Made by a program: the position numbers and the translations under genes. Positions 1 to 7,693 of a DNA stretch of 64,000 nt are shown here, one piece after another. Source of the stretch: Polyangium jinanense (GTDB taxonomy: Bacteria; Myxococcota; Polyangia; Polyangiales; Polyangiaceae); the NCBI RefSeq assembly GCF_028435365.1, contig NZ_JAGTJJ010000009.1, forward strand, positions 124,001-188,000. Direction: 5' to 3'. The notes under the pieces are model-generated. The model ran no database searches. It had not been told where the DNA came from and saw only the letters and a program-made list of their open reading frames with translations. Positions within the stretch are counted from its first letter, which is position 1; each line of letters opens with the position of its first letter.

Positions 1-1
1 A

Positions 2-1177
2 GGCGCGATCACCCCGCTCGGCGATTCCTGGCCCGCGTCGAGGGACGCGCTCGCCGAGGGCCGATCCGCGGTCGGCCCCGTCAAACATTTTGACGTCGAA
101 GGATATCCCTCGCAGGTCGCGGCGGGTGTTTCCTTCCCGCTCGAAGAAGCCGAAGATCGCCGCCTCGCGCTCGCGCGGCGCGCCGCAGACGAGGCGTGGG
201 CCGAGGCAAAGGAGAACGCCGCGCCCTCGCGAATCGGCGTGTTCGTTGGCGCCGAGAGCGGCCGGGCCACGTACGAAACGATCTTCGCGCTCTCCCGCGC
301 GGCGGGCGGCGGCGCGTGCTTCGATCACGCGCGCTTCGGCGAAGATGCGCGGGGCCTCGCGACGTCCGTCCACGCGGCCGCGGTCTCGCCGGCCGCGGTC
401 GCGTCGGCGCTCGCGGCGCGGATCGGCGCTGAGGGGCCCGTGGAAACGATCTCCCTCGCCTGTGCCTCCGGCGCGGCTGCGATCGTCTCGGCCACGCGGG
501 CGATCCGGCTCGGGCTTTGCGACGTCGCGCTCGCGGGCGGCGTGGGCGCGGACGTCGATCCGTTCATGCTCGTAGGATTCGGGTTGCTCGGCGCGCTGAG
601 CGCGCGTGGCGTCTCGTGCCCGTTCGACGTGCGGCGCGACGGTTTCGTCGTGGGCGAAGGCGCGGCGTTCGTGGTGCTCTCGGCGTCTCCTGGCGACGAG
701 CCACGCGCCGAGATCCGAGGGGCGATGCGCACGCTCGACGCGCATCACCTCACGGCGCCCGATCCGACGGGCGATGGGGCCGAGCGGGCCATGCGCGGCG
801 CGATCGAGGACGCGGGCCACGTGAAGATCGGCTACGTGCAGGCGCACGGCACGAGCACGCAGCTCAACGACGCCGTCGAAGCCGCGGCGATCCGGCGGGT
901 CCTCGGCGACGCGCTCCCGGACGTGCACGTCGGCTCGGTCAAAGGCGCGGTCGGGCACTGGATCGCGGGCGCCGGTGCGATCGGTTTTCTGTGCGCGCTC
1001 GAAGCCGTCGAGGAGGGCCTCTGTCTGCCGACAGCGGGCCTCACCGAGCCCGATCCCGCCTGCGTGTTGCCGCACGTCGTTGGCGCGGCTTTGCGAAAAC
1101 CTGTGGAAGCGGCTCTCGTCAACGCCTTCGCGTTCGGCGGCGCGAACGCGAGCCTCGTGGTGAGCCGATGCGCCTAG
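2..1177 (+). CDS. Beta-ketoacyl-ACP synthase (KS), 5' end missing
   Basis: Condensing enzyme of the FabF/type II ketosynthase family, joining an acyl chain to malonyl-ACP. The frame is open from base 2, where GAITPLG matches the usual ketosynthase N-terminus, so only a short N-terminal part lies outside the window. All three catalytic elements are visible: the nucleophile in SLACASGAAA, the first histidine in QAHGTST and the second in GAVGHWIAGAGAIG. The C-terminal NAFAFGGANASLVV is also typical. The stop overlaps the start of the next gene by 10 bp, so translation is probably coupled. It looks like the active half of a KS plus chain-length-factor pair with the gene at 1168. The substrate cannot be read from the sequence. 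Confidence 0.92.
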   Translation, partial: GAITPLGDSWPASRDALAEGRSAVGPVKHFDVEGYPSQVAAGVSFPLEEAEDRRLALARRAADEAWAEAKENAAPSRIGVFVGAESGRATYETIFALSRAAGGGACFDHARFGEDARGLATSVHAAAVSPAAVASALAARIGAEGPVETISLACASGAAAIVSATRAIRLGLCDVALAGGVGADVDPFMLVGFGLLGALSARGVSCPFDVRRDGFVVGEGAAFVVLSASPGDEPRAEIRGAMRTLDAHHLTAPDPTGDGAERAMRGAIEDAGHVKIGYVQAHGTSTQLNDAVEAAAIRRVLGDALPDVHVGSVKGAVGHWIAGAGAIGFLCALEAVEEGLCLPTAGLTEPDPACVLPHVVGAALRKPVEAALVNAFAFGGANASLVVSRCA

Positions 1178-2232
1178 ACGGAAAAGGCCTTCCCATCGTC
1201 GCCCTTTCGACCCTGACGACGGCGGGCCTCGCGGGCCGCGGCCTCGGCCGTCGCGTGCTCGAGAAGAACCTCCCTCTGCCGTGCGAGATCGCCACGCCCG
1301 TGCCGTCGCGGCCCGAGGACGTCCGGCAAAAAAAGCTCATGTCGCGCGCCGCGTGGTTCTCCGCGCTCGTCATGCGCGACGCGCTCGCCGAGGCGCGGTG
1401 GGACGAAGGGCGCGCCGAGATCGGCGCGTTCTTCGGCGTCGGCGCCTCGGGCGCGGAGATGGACGAGGTCGCCCGGCTCGTCGCGGCGAGCATGGAGGAC
1501 GGGCGGTTCTCGCTCGCGCGCTGCGGCCGCGAAGGCCTCGAGGTGTGCAATCCCCTGTTCGCGTTCCAGATCATGAACAACTTCACGCTCTGCCACGGGG
1601 CGATCCTCGAGGGCCTCGCCGGCCCGAACGCCGCGTTTTTCTCGCGCGGCACGGGCACGGTGACGGCGCTCGAAGAGGCGTGCGCCGCGATCGCGTCGGG
1701 TGCGTGTGAGCGCGCGCTCGTCGGCGGCGCGGACACGGCCCTGCACCCGGTCACGACGGCCGAGCTCGAACGCGAAGGCTTCTTGCGGCAAGGGCTCACA
1801 CCGGCCGAAGGCGCGGCCGCGCTCGCGCTCGCAGCCACGGCCGAGGCGCCGCTCGGCTACGTGGAGGCCGTGCGGGTGTTCACGGTCGATCGCCCCCGCG
1901 GCGCGCTCGTACCCCGCACGGGCGTGTTGCGCGACGCGGCCGTGCCTGCCGCGTTCGACGCGCTCGAGGATCAGCCTTGCGACGTCGTCGTGCTCGCGCC
2001 CTGGGGCGCGCCCGCGCGCGAGGCGCTCATGGATCTGCCGGAGGTGCTCGAAACGGAGGTCTCGGTCGACACCTCGCTCTCCCTCGGCGAATCCCTGGCC
2101 GCGACGCCGGCGCTCGCCTGGGCGCTCGCGCTCGATCTGCTCGTGCACTTCGACAAACCTCGTGCGCTCGTCCTCTCGGCGGGCCCGGACGGGGATCTCG
2201 GGGCGGTCGTGCTCGCGAAAGGGGGCGCGTGA
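1168..2232 (+). CDS. Ketosynthase-like protein without catalytic residues (chain-length-factor type)
   Basis: 354-residue protein with the thiolase/ketosynthase fold but no active site. The region where a KS carries its cysteine reads FFSRGTGTVTALEEAC, with glycine at the aligned nucleophile position. Neither the HGTxT motif nor the GHxxGAxG motif is present. Residual family features are GGADTALHPVTTAELEREG and the C-terminal LVLSAGPDGDLGAVVLA. Such degenerate partners act as chain length factors or structural partners of an active KS in type II polyketide, aryl-polyene and similar systems; that role is inferred here. The ATG overlaps the end of the preceding KS gene, and the stop shares one base with the next start. 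Confidence 0.8.
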   Translation: MRLDGKGLPIVALSTLTTAGLAGRGLGRRVLEKNLPLPCEIATPVPSRPEDVRQKKLMSRAAWFSALVMRDALAEARWDEGRAEIGAFFGVGASGAEMDEVARLVAASMEDGRFSLARCGREGLEVCNPLFAFQIMNNFTLCHGAILEGLAGPNAAFFSRGTGTVTALEEACAAIASGACERALVGGADTALHPVTTAELEREGFLRQGLTPAEGAAALALAATAEAPLGYVEAVRVFTVDRPRGALVPRTGVLRDAAVPAAFDALEDQPCDVVVLAPWGAPAREALMDLPEVLETEVSVDTSLSLGESLAATPALAWALALDLLVHFDKPRALVLSAGPDGDLGAVVLAKGGA

Positions 2233-3509
2233 TGGGCGCGCGTCGCGCGGTGATCACGGGCGTCGGCGCGGTCAGCGCGTTCGGCGTCGGGTACGAGGCG
2301 CTCGCGAACGGCCTCGCCGCGGGCCGCAGCGCGGTTGGTCCGATTCGCAGCTTCGACGCGCGCACGTTCCCCACGCGCGTGGCGGGCGAGGTGCCGATCG
2401 AGAAGACGGACGCGGTCTTCCTGGAAAAACACCGCGGCGTCCTGCTGCACGTCGGCGAGGCCGGGACGTGGGAAGACGCGGGCCTCCTCCGCGACCGCAA
2501 GGTATGCTTCGGCGTCGTCGCGGCGGCCGAGGCGTGGCGCCATGCGCGATGCGGGACGGCCGAGCGCAAGGGCACGCTCTCCATCGGCCTCGGGCTCGAA
2601 CAGGCGTTCCTGGAGGACCTCGCGGAGCAGCTCCACGAGGGCGAGCTCCGCGTCGGCGCTGGTGATCTCGCGGGCGGCGAGGGCGTTCGGTTCCGCTCGC
2701 GTGTCGACCTCACGGCCGAGAAGATCCGCGCTGTCGTGGGCCTCTCGGGCCGCGTCGCCGTGCACGCCTCGGCTTGCGCGGCGGGCGGCATGGCCGTCGC
2801 GCACGCGGCCTCGCTCATCGAGCGGGGCGCGGTCGACGTCGTCCTCTGCGGCGCGGCGGACTCGATGGTCAACCCGCTCGGCATCGGCGGCATGTCGCGT
2901 CTCGGCGCCCCCTCGCCGCGCGCCGAGGCCTCGGCGTGCAGGCCGTTCGATCGCCGGCGCGACGGGCTCGTCGTCGGCGAAGGCGCGGCGATGTTCGTCG
3001 TCGAGGAGGAATCCCGAGCGCGCGCGCGCGGCGCGGAGCCGCTCGCGGCCATTGCCGGCTACGCGACCACGCAGGACGCCTACCGCGCGACGGCGCCCCG
3101 CCCCGACGGATCCCGCGCGCTCGCGACCATGGAGCGCGCCGTTCGTCATGCCAACCTCACTGCTGCGGACATCGGGTACGTCAATGCCCACGGCACCGGG
3201 ACGCCGCTCAACGATGCGGCCGAGGCCAAGGCGATCCGCGCGCTTTTCGGCGACGTGCCCACGTCGAGCATCAAGGGCGCCGTCGGCCACCTGATGGCCG
3301 CCGCGGGCGCGATCGAGCTCGCCGCGTGCCTGCTCGCGTTCACGCGGGATCTGCTCCCCGGGACGGCGCATTTCGAGGAGCCGGATCCGGAGTGCCCGAT
3401 CAACGTGATCGGCCCGAGGCCCCTCGGCAAACGTGTCGACTACGTGCTCTCGAACTCGTTCGGGTTTGGCGGGCAAAACGTGAGCGTGGTCCTCGGGAGA
3501 CCCCGGTGA
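2232..3509 (+). CDS. Beta-ketoacyl-ACP synthase (second active KS)
   Basis: 425-residue condensing enzyme of the FabF type. Catalytic residues are visible: Cys182 in VHASACAAGG, His320 in NAHGTGTPLND and His353 in GAVGHLMAAAGAIE. It starts with AVITGVGAVSAFG and ends with NSFGFGGQNVSVVLG, both diagnostic. The ATG shares one base with the upstream stop (TGATG), and the downstream gene overlaps by 4 bp, so the KS genes form one translationally coupled operon. Together with the inactive KS-like gene at 3506 it repeats the active-plus-inactive arrangement of the first pair. Substrate and chain length cannot be read from the sequence. Confidence 0.94.
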   Translation: MGARRAVITGVGAVSAFGVGYEALANGLAAGRSAVGPIRSFDARTFPTRVAGEVPIEKTDAVFLEKHRGVLLHVGEAGTWEDAGLLRDRKVCFGVVAAAEAWRHARCGTAERKGTLSIGLGLEQAFLEDLAEQLHEGELRVGAGDLAGGEGVRFRSRVDLTAEKIRAVVGLSGRVAVHASACAAGGMAVAHAASLIERGAVDVVLCGAADSMVNPLGIGGMSRLGAPSPRAEASACRPFDRRRDGLVVGEGAAMFVVEEESRARARGAEPLAAIAGYATTQDAYRATAPRPDGSRALATMERAVRHANLTAADIGYVNAHGTGTPLNDAAEAKAIRALFGDVPTSSIKGAVGHLMAAAGAIELAACLLAFTRDLLPGTAHFEEPDPECPINVIGPRPLGKRVDYVLSNSFGFGGQNVSVVLGRPR

Positions 3510-4696
3510 ACCACGCGGGCCGCATGGCCGTCACGGGGTTTGCCCTGCGCACCCCACTCGGTGACGACGCCGCGGCCGTGCTCCGGAGGCTCCTCGCCGG
3601 CGAGCGCGCGGCGGCCCCGAACGCCCATTTCGACGCGAGCACCTACGCCTGCCGCCTCGCCGCCACGATCCCCGGGGCTCCCCGGCCGACGAAGCACCGC
3701 AAATTCGTCAAACGGATGGGGCTCTTCGGCATGGAGGTCGGGGCCGAGGCCCTCGCCCGCTCGGGCGCACCCGCGAAAGGCGCGCGGCTCGGGCTTTTTT
3801 GCGGTTATGGAGGCCTGCGCGCGCACTGGGACGATCTGATGCCCGTGCTCGAACGGCAGGCGGGCGACGCGCGTGCGACGGGCGCATGGGCGCAGGGTTT
3901 TTCCTTGTTGCACCCGTTCTGGATGTTGTTTCACCTGTCGAACAACGCGCACGCGCTCCTGTCGATCGACGTCGACAGCAAGGGCGACGGCACGACCACA
4001 GCGGGCTCGAATGCGGGGGCGCAGGCGCTCCGCTCGGCCATCGTCGCCCTCGCCATGGGGAGCGTCGATGCGGCGCTCGTCTTCGCGTACGACTCGCTCG
4101 TCGAGCCAGAGACGATTCTGTCGCTCGGCGTGTCGGGCGCCGCGACGAAGGCGGCCACGCCCGCGGCGGTCGTGGCCCCGTACGACGAGCGCGCGGCGGG
4201 GATCGTGCCGGGCGAGGCGGCCGCGGCCGTCGTGCTGGAGCGGCCCGAGGATGCAGGAGAGCGAGCGATTTCGTTCGTCTCGGCCGCGGCAACGGCCGAT
4301 GGCGCCGTGGACTTTCCCACCCCGCGCGCGATCGCCTCCCTCGCGGCCGCTCTCTCCGCGGGTGACACGATCGTCGACGGCGCCGCGCTCGCCTCGCCCG
4401 TGCGCGACGCGGCTGAACGCGCGGCCCTCGCCGACGTGCTCGGCCCCTCGGCCACGCTCCTCGCGTTGACCGCTTCCACGGGCCAGCTCGGCGGCGCGAC
4501 GGCGGTCGTGCAGGCGATCCTGCTCGCCGAGGCGCTCCGCGCGGGCACGCTGCCGCCCATCGCGGGCCTCGATCGTCCCGCCGAAGGCCCACTCCGCCCG
4601 CTCGTGCGCGCCGAGGAGACACGCTCTCGCTCGGCATTGGCCCTCTCGGCGGGCATGCCGGGGCTCGCGGGCGCCCTGCGCGTGGAGGTTCCATGA
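3506..4696 (+). CDS. Ketosynthase-like protein without catalytic residues (second pair)
   Basis: 396 residues if it starts at the GTG that overlaps the previous stop (GTGA); an ATG 18 bases downstream is the alternative. The N-terminus [13 protein letters not shown] is a clear ketosynthase start. The nucleophile region reads [17 protein letters not shown] with no cysteine. HGTGT is absent, and the second histidine motif is altered to [12 protein letters not shown]. It is therefore probably a chain-length-factor or scaffold partner for the KS at 2232. It overlaps the fabG-like gene by 4 bp (ATGA). Confidence 0.78.
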   Translation: MNHAGRMAVTGFALRTPLGDDAAAVLRRLLAGERAAAPNAHFDASTYACRLAATIPGAPRPTKHRKFVKRMGLFGMEVGAEALARSGAPAKGARLGLFCGYGGLRAHWDDLMPVLERQAGDARATGAWAQGFSLLHPFWMLFHLSNNAHALLSIDVDSKGDGTTTAGSNAGAQALRSAIVALAMGSVDAALVFAYDSLVEPETILSLGVSGAATKAATPAAVVAPYDERAAGIVPGEAAAAVVLERPEDAGERAISFVSAAATADGAVDFPTPRAIASLAAALSAGDTIVDGAALASPVRDAAERAALADVLGPSATLLALTASTGQLGGATAVVQAILLAEALRAGTLPPIAGLDRPAEGPLRPLVRAEETRSRSALALSAGMPGLAGALRVEVP

Positions 4697-5448
4697 GCGA
4701 CACCAAGGAGCGATCCCGCGTCGCGCTCGTCACGGGCGCCTCGCGCGGCATCGGACGCGCCATTGCGGAGGCGCTCGGTCGGCGCGGATATGCCGTCGCC
4801 GTCGATTATCGAAACGACGAGGACGCGGCGCAAAAGACCGTGGCCGCCGTGGAGGCGCTCGGCGCGCGGGCCGTCGCTCTCCGCGCCGACGTCTCGCGCC
4901 CCGCGGAGGTCGCCTCCCTCTTCGAGCAGGCCGAAAACACGCTCGGGCCGCTCGACGCGCTCGTCTGCAATGCCGGCGTCACGCGCGACGGCCTCCTCGG
5001 GGCGAGCACCGACGACGATTATAATCACGTCTTCGAGACGAACGCCGCGGGCGTGGTGCATTGCTGCCGCGAGGCCGCGCGGCGCTTCATTTCGCGGCGG
5101 CGCGGCGCGATCGTCAACGTCTCCAGCGTGGCCGCGCAGCGCCCGGGCCGCGGGCAATCGCTTTATGCCGCCTCGAAGGGCGCCGTCGAGTCGTTCACCC
5201 GCGCGCTCGCGGTCGAGCTTGCGCCGCGCGGCGTGCGTGTGAACGCCGTCGCGCCGGGCCTCGTCGAGACCGACATGACGGCCGAGCTCCGGGCCATCGC
5301 GCCGGAGGAACTCGCGAAACGCATCCTGCTCAAGCGCGTCGGCCGCCCCGAGGAAATCGCGGCGGTCGTCGCTTTCCTCGTCTCGGACGAGGCGAGCTAC
5401 GTGACAGGACAGATATGGAACGTGGACGGCGGATTCAAGCTGGAATGA
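4693..5448 (+). CDS. fabG: 3-oxoacyl-ACP reductase (SDR family)
   Basis: 251-residue classical short-chain dehydrogenase. The NADPH-binding motif [13 protein letters not shown] lies at residues 14-26 and CNAG at 92-95. The catalytic residues are Ser145, Tyr158 and Lys162 ([12 protein letters not shown]), and the end motif is [13 protein letters not shown]. In this operon it would reduce the 3-keto group made by the upstream ketosynthases. The symbol denotes the family; this is a pathway-specific copy and not necessarily the housekeeping fabG. It overlaps both neighbours by 4 bp (ATGA), so it belongs to the KS operon. Confidence 0.92.
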   Translation: MSDTKERSRVALVTGASRGIGRAIAEALGRRGYAVAVDYRNDEDAAQKTVAAVEALGARAVALRADVSRPAEVASLFEQAENTLGPLDALVCNAGVTRDGLLGASTDDDYNHVFETNAAGVVHCCREAARRFISRRRGAIVNVSSVAAQRPGRGQSLYAASKGAVESFTRALAVELAPRGVRVNAVAPGLVETDMTAELRAIAPEELAKRILLKRVGRPEEIAAVVAFLVSDEASYVTGQIWNVDGGFKLE

Positions 5449-6110
5449 GCGGCCCGGGCGGGATCGGGGGCCCGGGAATGCTGGCGTGGCTCGAAACGCG
5501 GCGATCGCGCCGAGAATTCGAGGACACGCCCGTGCCGAAGGAGGTACTCGCCCGGCTCGTGCAAGCCGCGATCACCGCGCCCTCCAACACGAACCGGCAG
5601 CCGTGGCGGTTCACGGTCGTCACGGCCCCGGACAAACGCAAGCAAATCGCCGCCGCCGTGCGGGCACGGGCCGAGGAGATCAAGGCGATCATCCACCGTG
5701 GCCACCATGCCGAGGATTTTGCCAACTACGGCGATTTTTTCCACGAGCCGCTGGAGAGCGCCGCGGCCATCGTGGTGCCACAATGGCGCGATTACCCCGA
5801 CCTCATCGCCGACCTCATCACCTCGGGCGGCGGGGATCCTTCGCAGTACCATACGGCTCGCAGCATGCAGGCCGAGCTCTGCTCGACGAGCGCGGCCGTG
5901 ATGGCGATGCTCCTCCAGGCGCACGCCGAGGGCCTCGGCGCCTGCTGGATGGCGGGCCCGATGATCGCGAAGCCCGAAATCGAGGGGCTGCTCGGCATCC
6001 GGGAGCCGTTCCGGATGGTCGGCGCCGTGGCGCTCGGATACCCCGTGGGCGACGCGCCGCCGCCCGGGCGAAAGCCGATCGATCGCGTCGTGCAATGGGT
6101 GGAGGACTGA
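5445..6110 (+). CDS. Nitroreductase-family FMN oxidoreductase
   Basis: 221-residue protein of the nitroreductase fold. The flavin-binding [13 protein letters not shown] lies near the N-terminus and [12 protein letters not shown] follows; [11 protein letters not shown] near residues 165-175 and [11 protein letters not shown] near the end are also typical. Family members reduce nitro groups, enones or flavins with NAD(P)H, and some act in natural product pathways. The ATG overlaps the fabG stop by 4 bp, so it is the last gene of the KS operon and may act on the assembled chain (inference). A convergent gene begins 6 bp beyond its end. Confidence 0.87.
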   Translation: MSGPGGIGGPGMLAWLETRRSRREFEDTPVPKEVLARLVQAAITAPSNTNRQPWRFTVVTAPDKRKQIAAAVRARAEEIKAIIHRGHHAEDFANYGDFFHEPLESAAAIVVPQWRDYPDLIADLITSGGGDPSQYHTARSMQAELCSTSAAVMAMLLQAHAEGLGACWMAGPMIAKPEIEGLLGIREPFRMVGAVALGYPVGDAPPPGRKPIDRVVQWVED

Positions 6111-6116
6111 CGAGCC

Positions 6117-6965
6117 CTATCCCTCGACGCGGCGGCTTTTCGCGTCGACGACCGTCAATGCGACCCGCTCGACGCGGCCCTCCACGCACACCGGATGGAA
6201 GCTCGCGAGCGCGCGGCGGTGCGCTTGCCAGGCCACTTCCACGTCGAAAAGCGGCTCGCCCGTAGCGAAGACCTTCCGAACGTGCTCGGCGAGGGCCATC
6301 GTGTCCGGTCCCTCGGGGAGAATCTCGGCCAGCGGGAGGCCGAGGTGGGCCTCGGCGGGCGCGCAGTTCATCGCCCGGGCGAGCGCGGCATTGATGCGCT
6401 CGCAGCGCAGGTCCGCATCCACGATGGCGAGCCCGATCGGCGACCGCCCGACCACCGCTTCGAGCACCGCGGCCGTCCTCGCGGCCTCGGCCAGGGCGCG
6501 CTTTTCGCGGGCGACGAGCTCGGCCCGCTCCCGCTCGAATTGCATGGCCTCGCGCAGGCGCGTGACCTCGCCGCGGCGCCAGAGGTCGGCCAGCGTCGAC
6601 ACTTTTGCCCGCAGGATGTCGGGGCTGAACGGCTTGGGGATGTAATCGACCGCGCCGTGCGCATACCCTTTGGCGTGATAGGTGTCGTCGCGATGGATCG
6701 CCGAGATGAAGATGATCGGCACTTCCTTCGTGCGCTCGCGCCTTCGGATCAGCCCTGCGACCTCGAACCCGTCCATGTCCGGCATCTGCACGTCGAGCAC
6801 GATGGCCGCGAACTCCTCGCGCAAGAGATGCGTCAGCGCCTCTTTGCCCGAGCTCGCCCGCACGAGGTGCATCCCGAGGGGCTCCAGCACGGCCTCCAGA
6901 GCGAGCAGGTTCGAGGGATGGTCATCGACGAGCAGGATGCTGGGGACGAGGGAGTGCGGTGTCAT
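6117..6965 (-). CDS. Response regulator with receiver and PAS domains, no output kinase
   Basis: 282-residue protein. The receiver domain (about residues 8-125) has the acidic pair in LLVDDHPSN, phospho-acceptor Asp58 (VLDVQMPDMDG) and the conserved Lys111 (DYIPKPF). A short coiled linker rich in Glu/Arg/Ala follows, then a PAS domain (about 165-275). There is no kinase, HD or DNA-binding output. It closely matches the first ~285 residues of the hybrid kinase encoded head-to-head at 7694, so one is probably a duplication of the other. It may act as a phosphate sink or partner of that kinase (inference). Confidence 0.85.
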   Translation of the reverse strand: MTPHSLVPSILLVDDHPSNLLALEAVLEPLGMHLVRASSGKEALTHLLREEFAAIVLDVQMPDMDGFEVAGLIRRRERTKEVPIIFISAIHRDDTYHAKGYAHGAVDYIPKPFSPDILRAKVSTLADLWRRGEVTRLREAMQFERERAELVAREKRALAEAARTAAVLEAVVGRSPIGLAIVDADLRCERINAALARAMNCAPAEAHLGLPLAEILPEGPDTMALAEHVRKVFATGEPLFDVEVAWQAHRRALASFHPVCVEGRVERVALTVVDAKSRRVEG

Positions 6966-7023
6966 GGGGGCTAGGTTCCTTGCTCATGAACAACCCTTCG
7001 GCGCATGCGTTCGAGGCGGCTCA

Positions 7024-7410
7024 TTACAAAGCATTGTTGTTCGCCCCCCTGTTTTCGAGGGCGGCCAGCTCGAGGAGCACGAGCACAATCTTGTCGTCGG
7101 CGCCCGCGACGCACGGAACGAACCCGAGGGGCCTGTCCAGGGTACGGAGCACCCGCGCGACCCGGGCAGGCAGGTCGTCCCCACGCGCGGCGGCCATATC
7201 GACGAGCACCTGGGTGGCGCGCTCCGTCGACTCGACGGCGCATTCGATGCTCTCCGCGTCCGGTCCGCCGTCTTTGCACAAGACCAGCACCACGGGATCG
7301 GGGACACGCGTATTGCGAAAGGCATGCGCGAGCGGACCCGTGAGCGACGCCTCGAGGACGCGCATGAGCCCGCTCGTGAGAGACCCGTCGCCCACGGGAA
7401 GCACCTTCAT
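7024..7410 (-). CDS. Hypothetical protein, probably co-transcribed with the REC-PAS gene
   Basis: 128-residue protein starting MKVLPVGDGSLTSGLM. I do not recognise the family. It is soluble and fairly acidic, with alternating hydrophobic strands (PVVLVLCKDGG, DKIVLVLLELAAL) and a helical middle (ATQVLVDMAAARG). Codon use is like that of the neighbours, with strongly GC-rich third positions, which supports a real gene. It ends 58 bp before the REC-PAS gene on the same strand. An upstream in-frame ATG would add 10 residues, but 7410 gives the more natural N-terminus. A function in signalling is only suggested by position. Confidence 0.6.
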   Translation of the reverse strand: MKVLPVGDGSLTSGLMRVLEASLTGPLAHAFRNTRVPDPVVLVLCKDGGPDAESIECAVESTERATQVLVDMAAARGDDLPARVARVLRTLDRPLGFVPCVAGADDKIVLVLLELAALENRGANNNAL

Positions 7411-7608
7411 TCCGAGTCCGACGATAAACCACGGACACACGCCTGATCCATGCGGACCATGCCCCAGTCACGTGTCGGGATCTTCCCGCCGTCATTCAGA
7501 CATTGGAGGATCCACGTCGCATAGCCACCCTTTGTCACGGACGAAACCTCCAGAACACTAGATTGGCATACTAGTCCTCGCGACATTCGAGCCATCATCC
7601 AACATTTT

Positions 7609-7630
7609 TTCGAATCGGTTACCATTCGAA
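7609..7630. promoter_or_regulatory. Inverted repeat, candidate operator upstream of the hybrid kinase
   Basis: Perfect 7-bp inverted repeat TTCGAAT/ATTCGAA separated by 8 bp, in the AT-richer space between the divergent genes at 7410 and 7694. It lies about 65 bp before the kinase start codon. Its symmetry fits a dimeric DNA-binding protein, but no regulator is encoded next to it. The whole 7411-7693 stretch has no other recognisable element. Confidence 0.35.
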
Positions 7631-7693
7631 TTCCCAAACGTTTTACACTCTGCGCCGCGACGACGTACCACCCCGTGTGCCGACCCTGACCTC

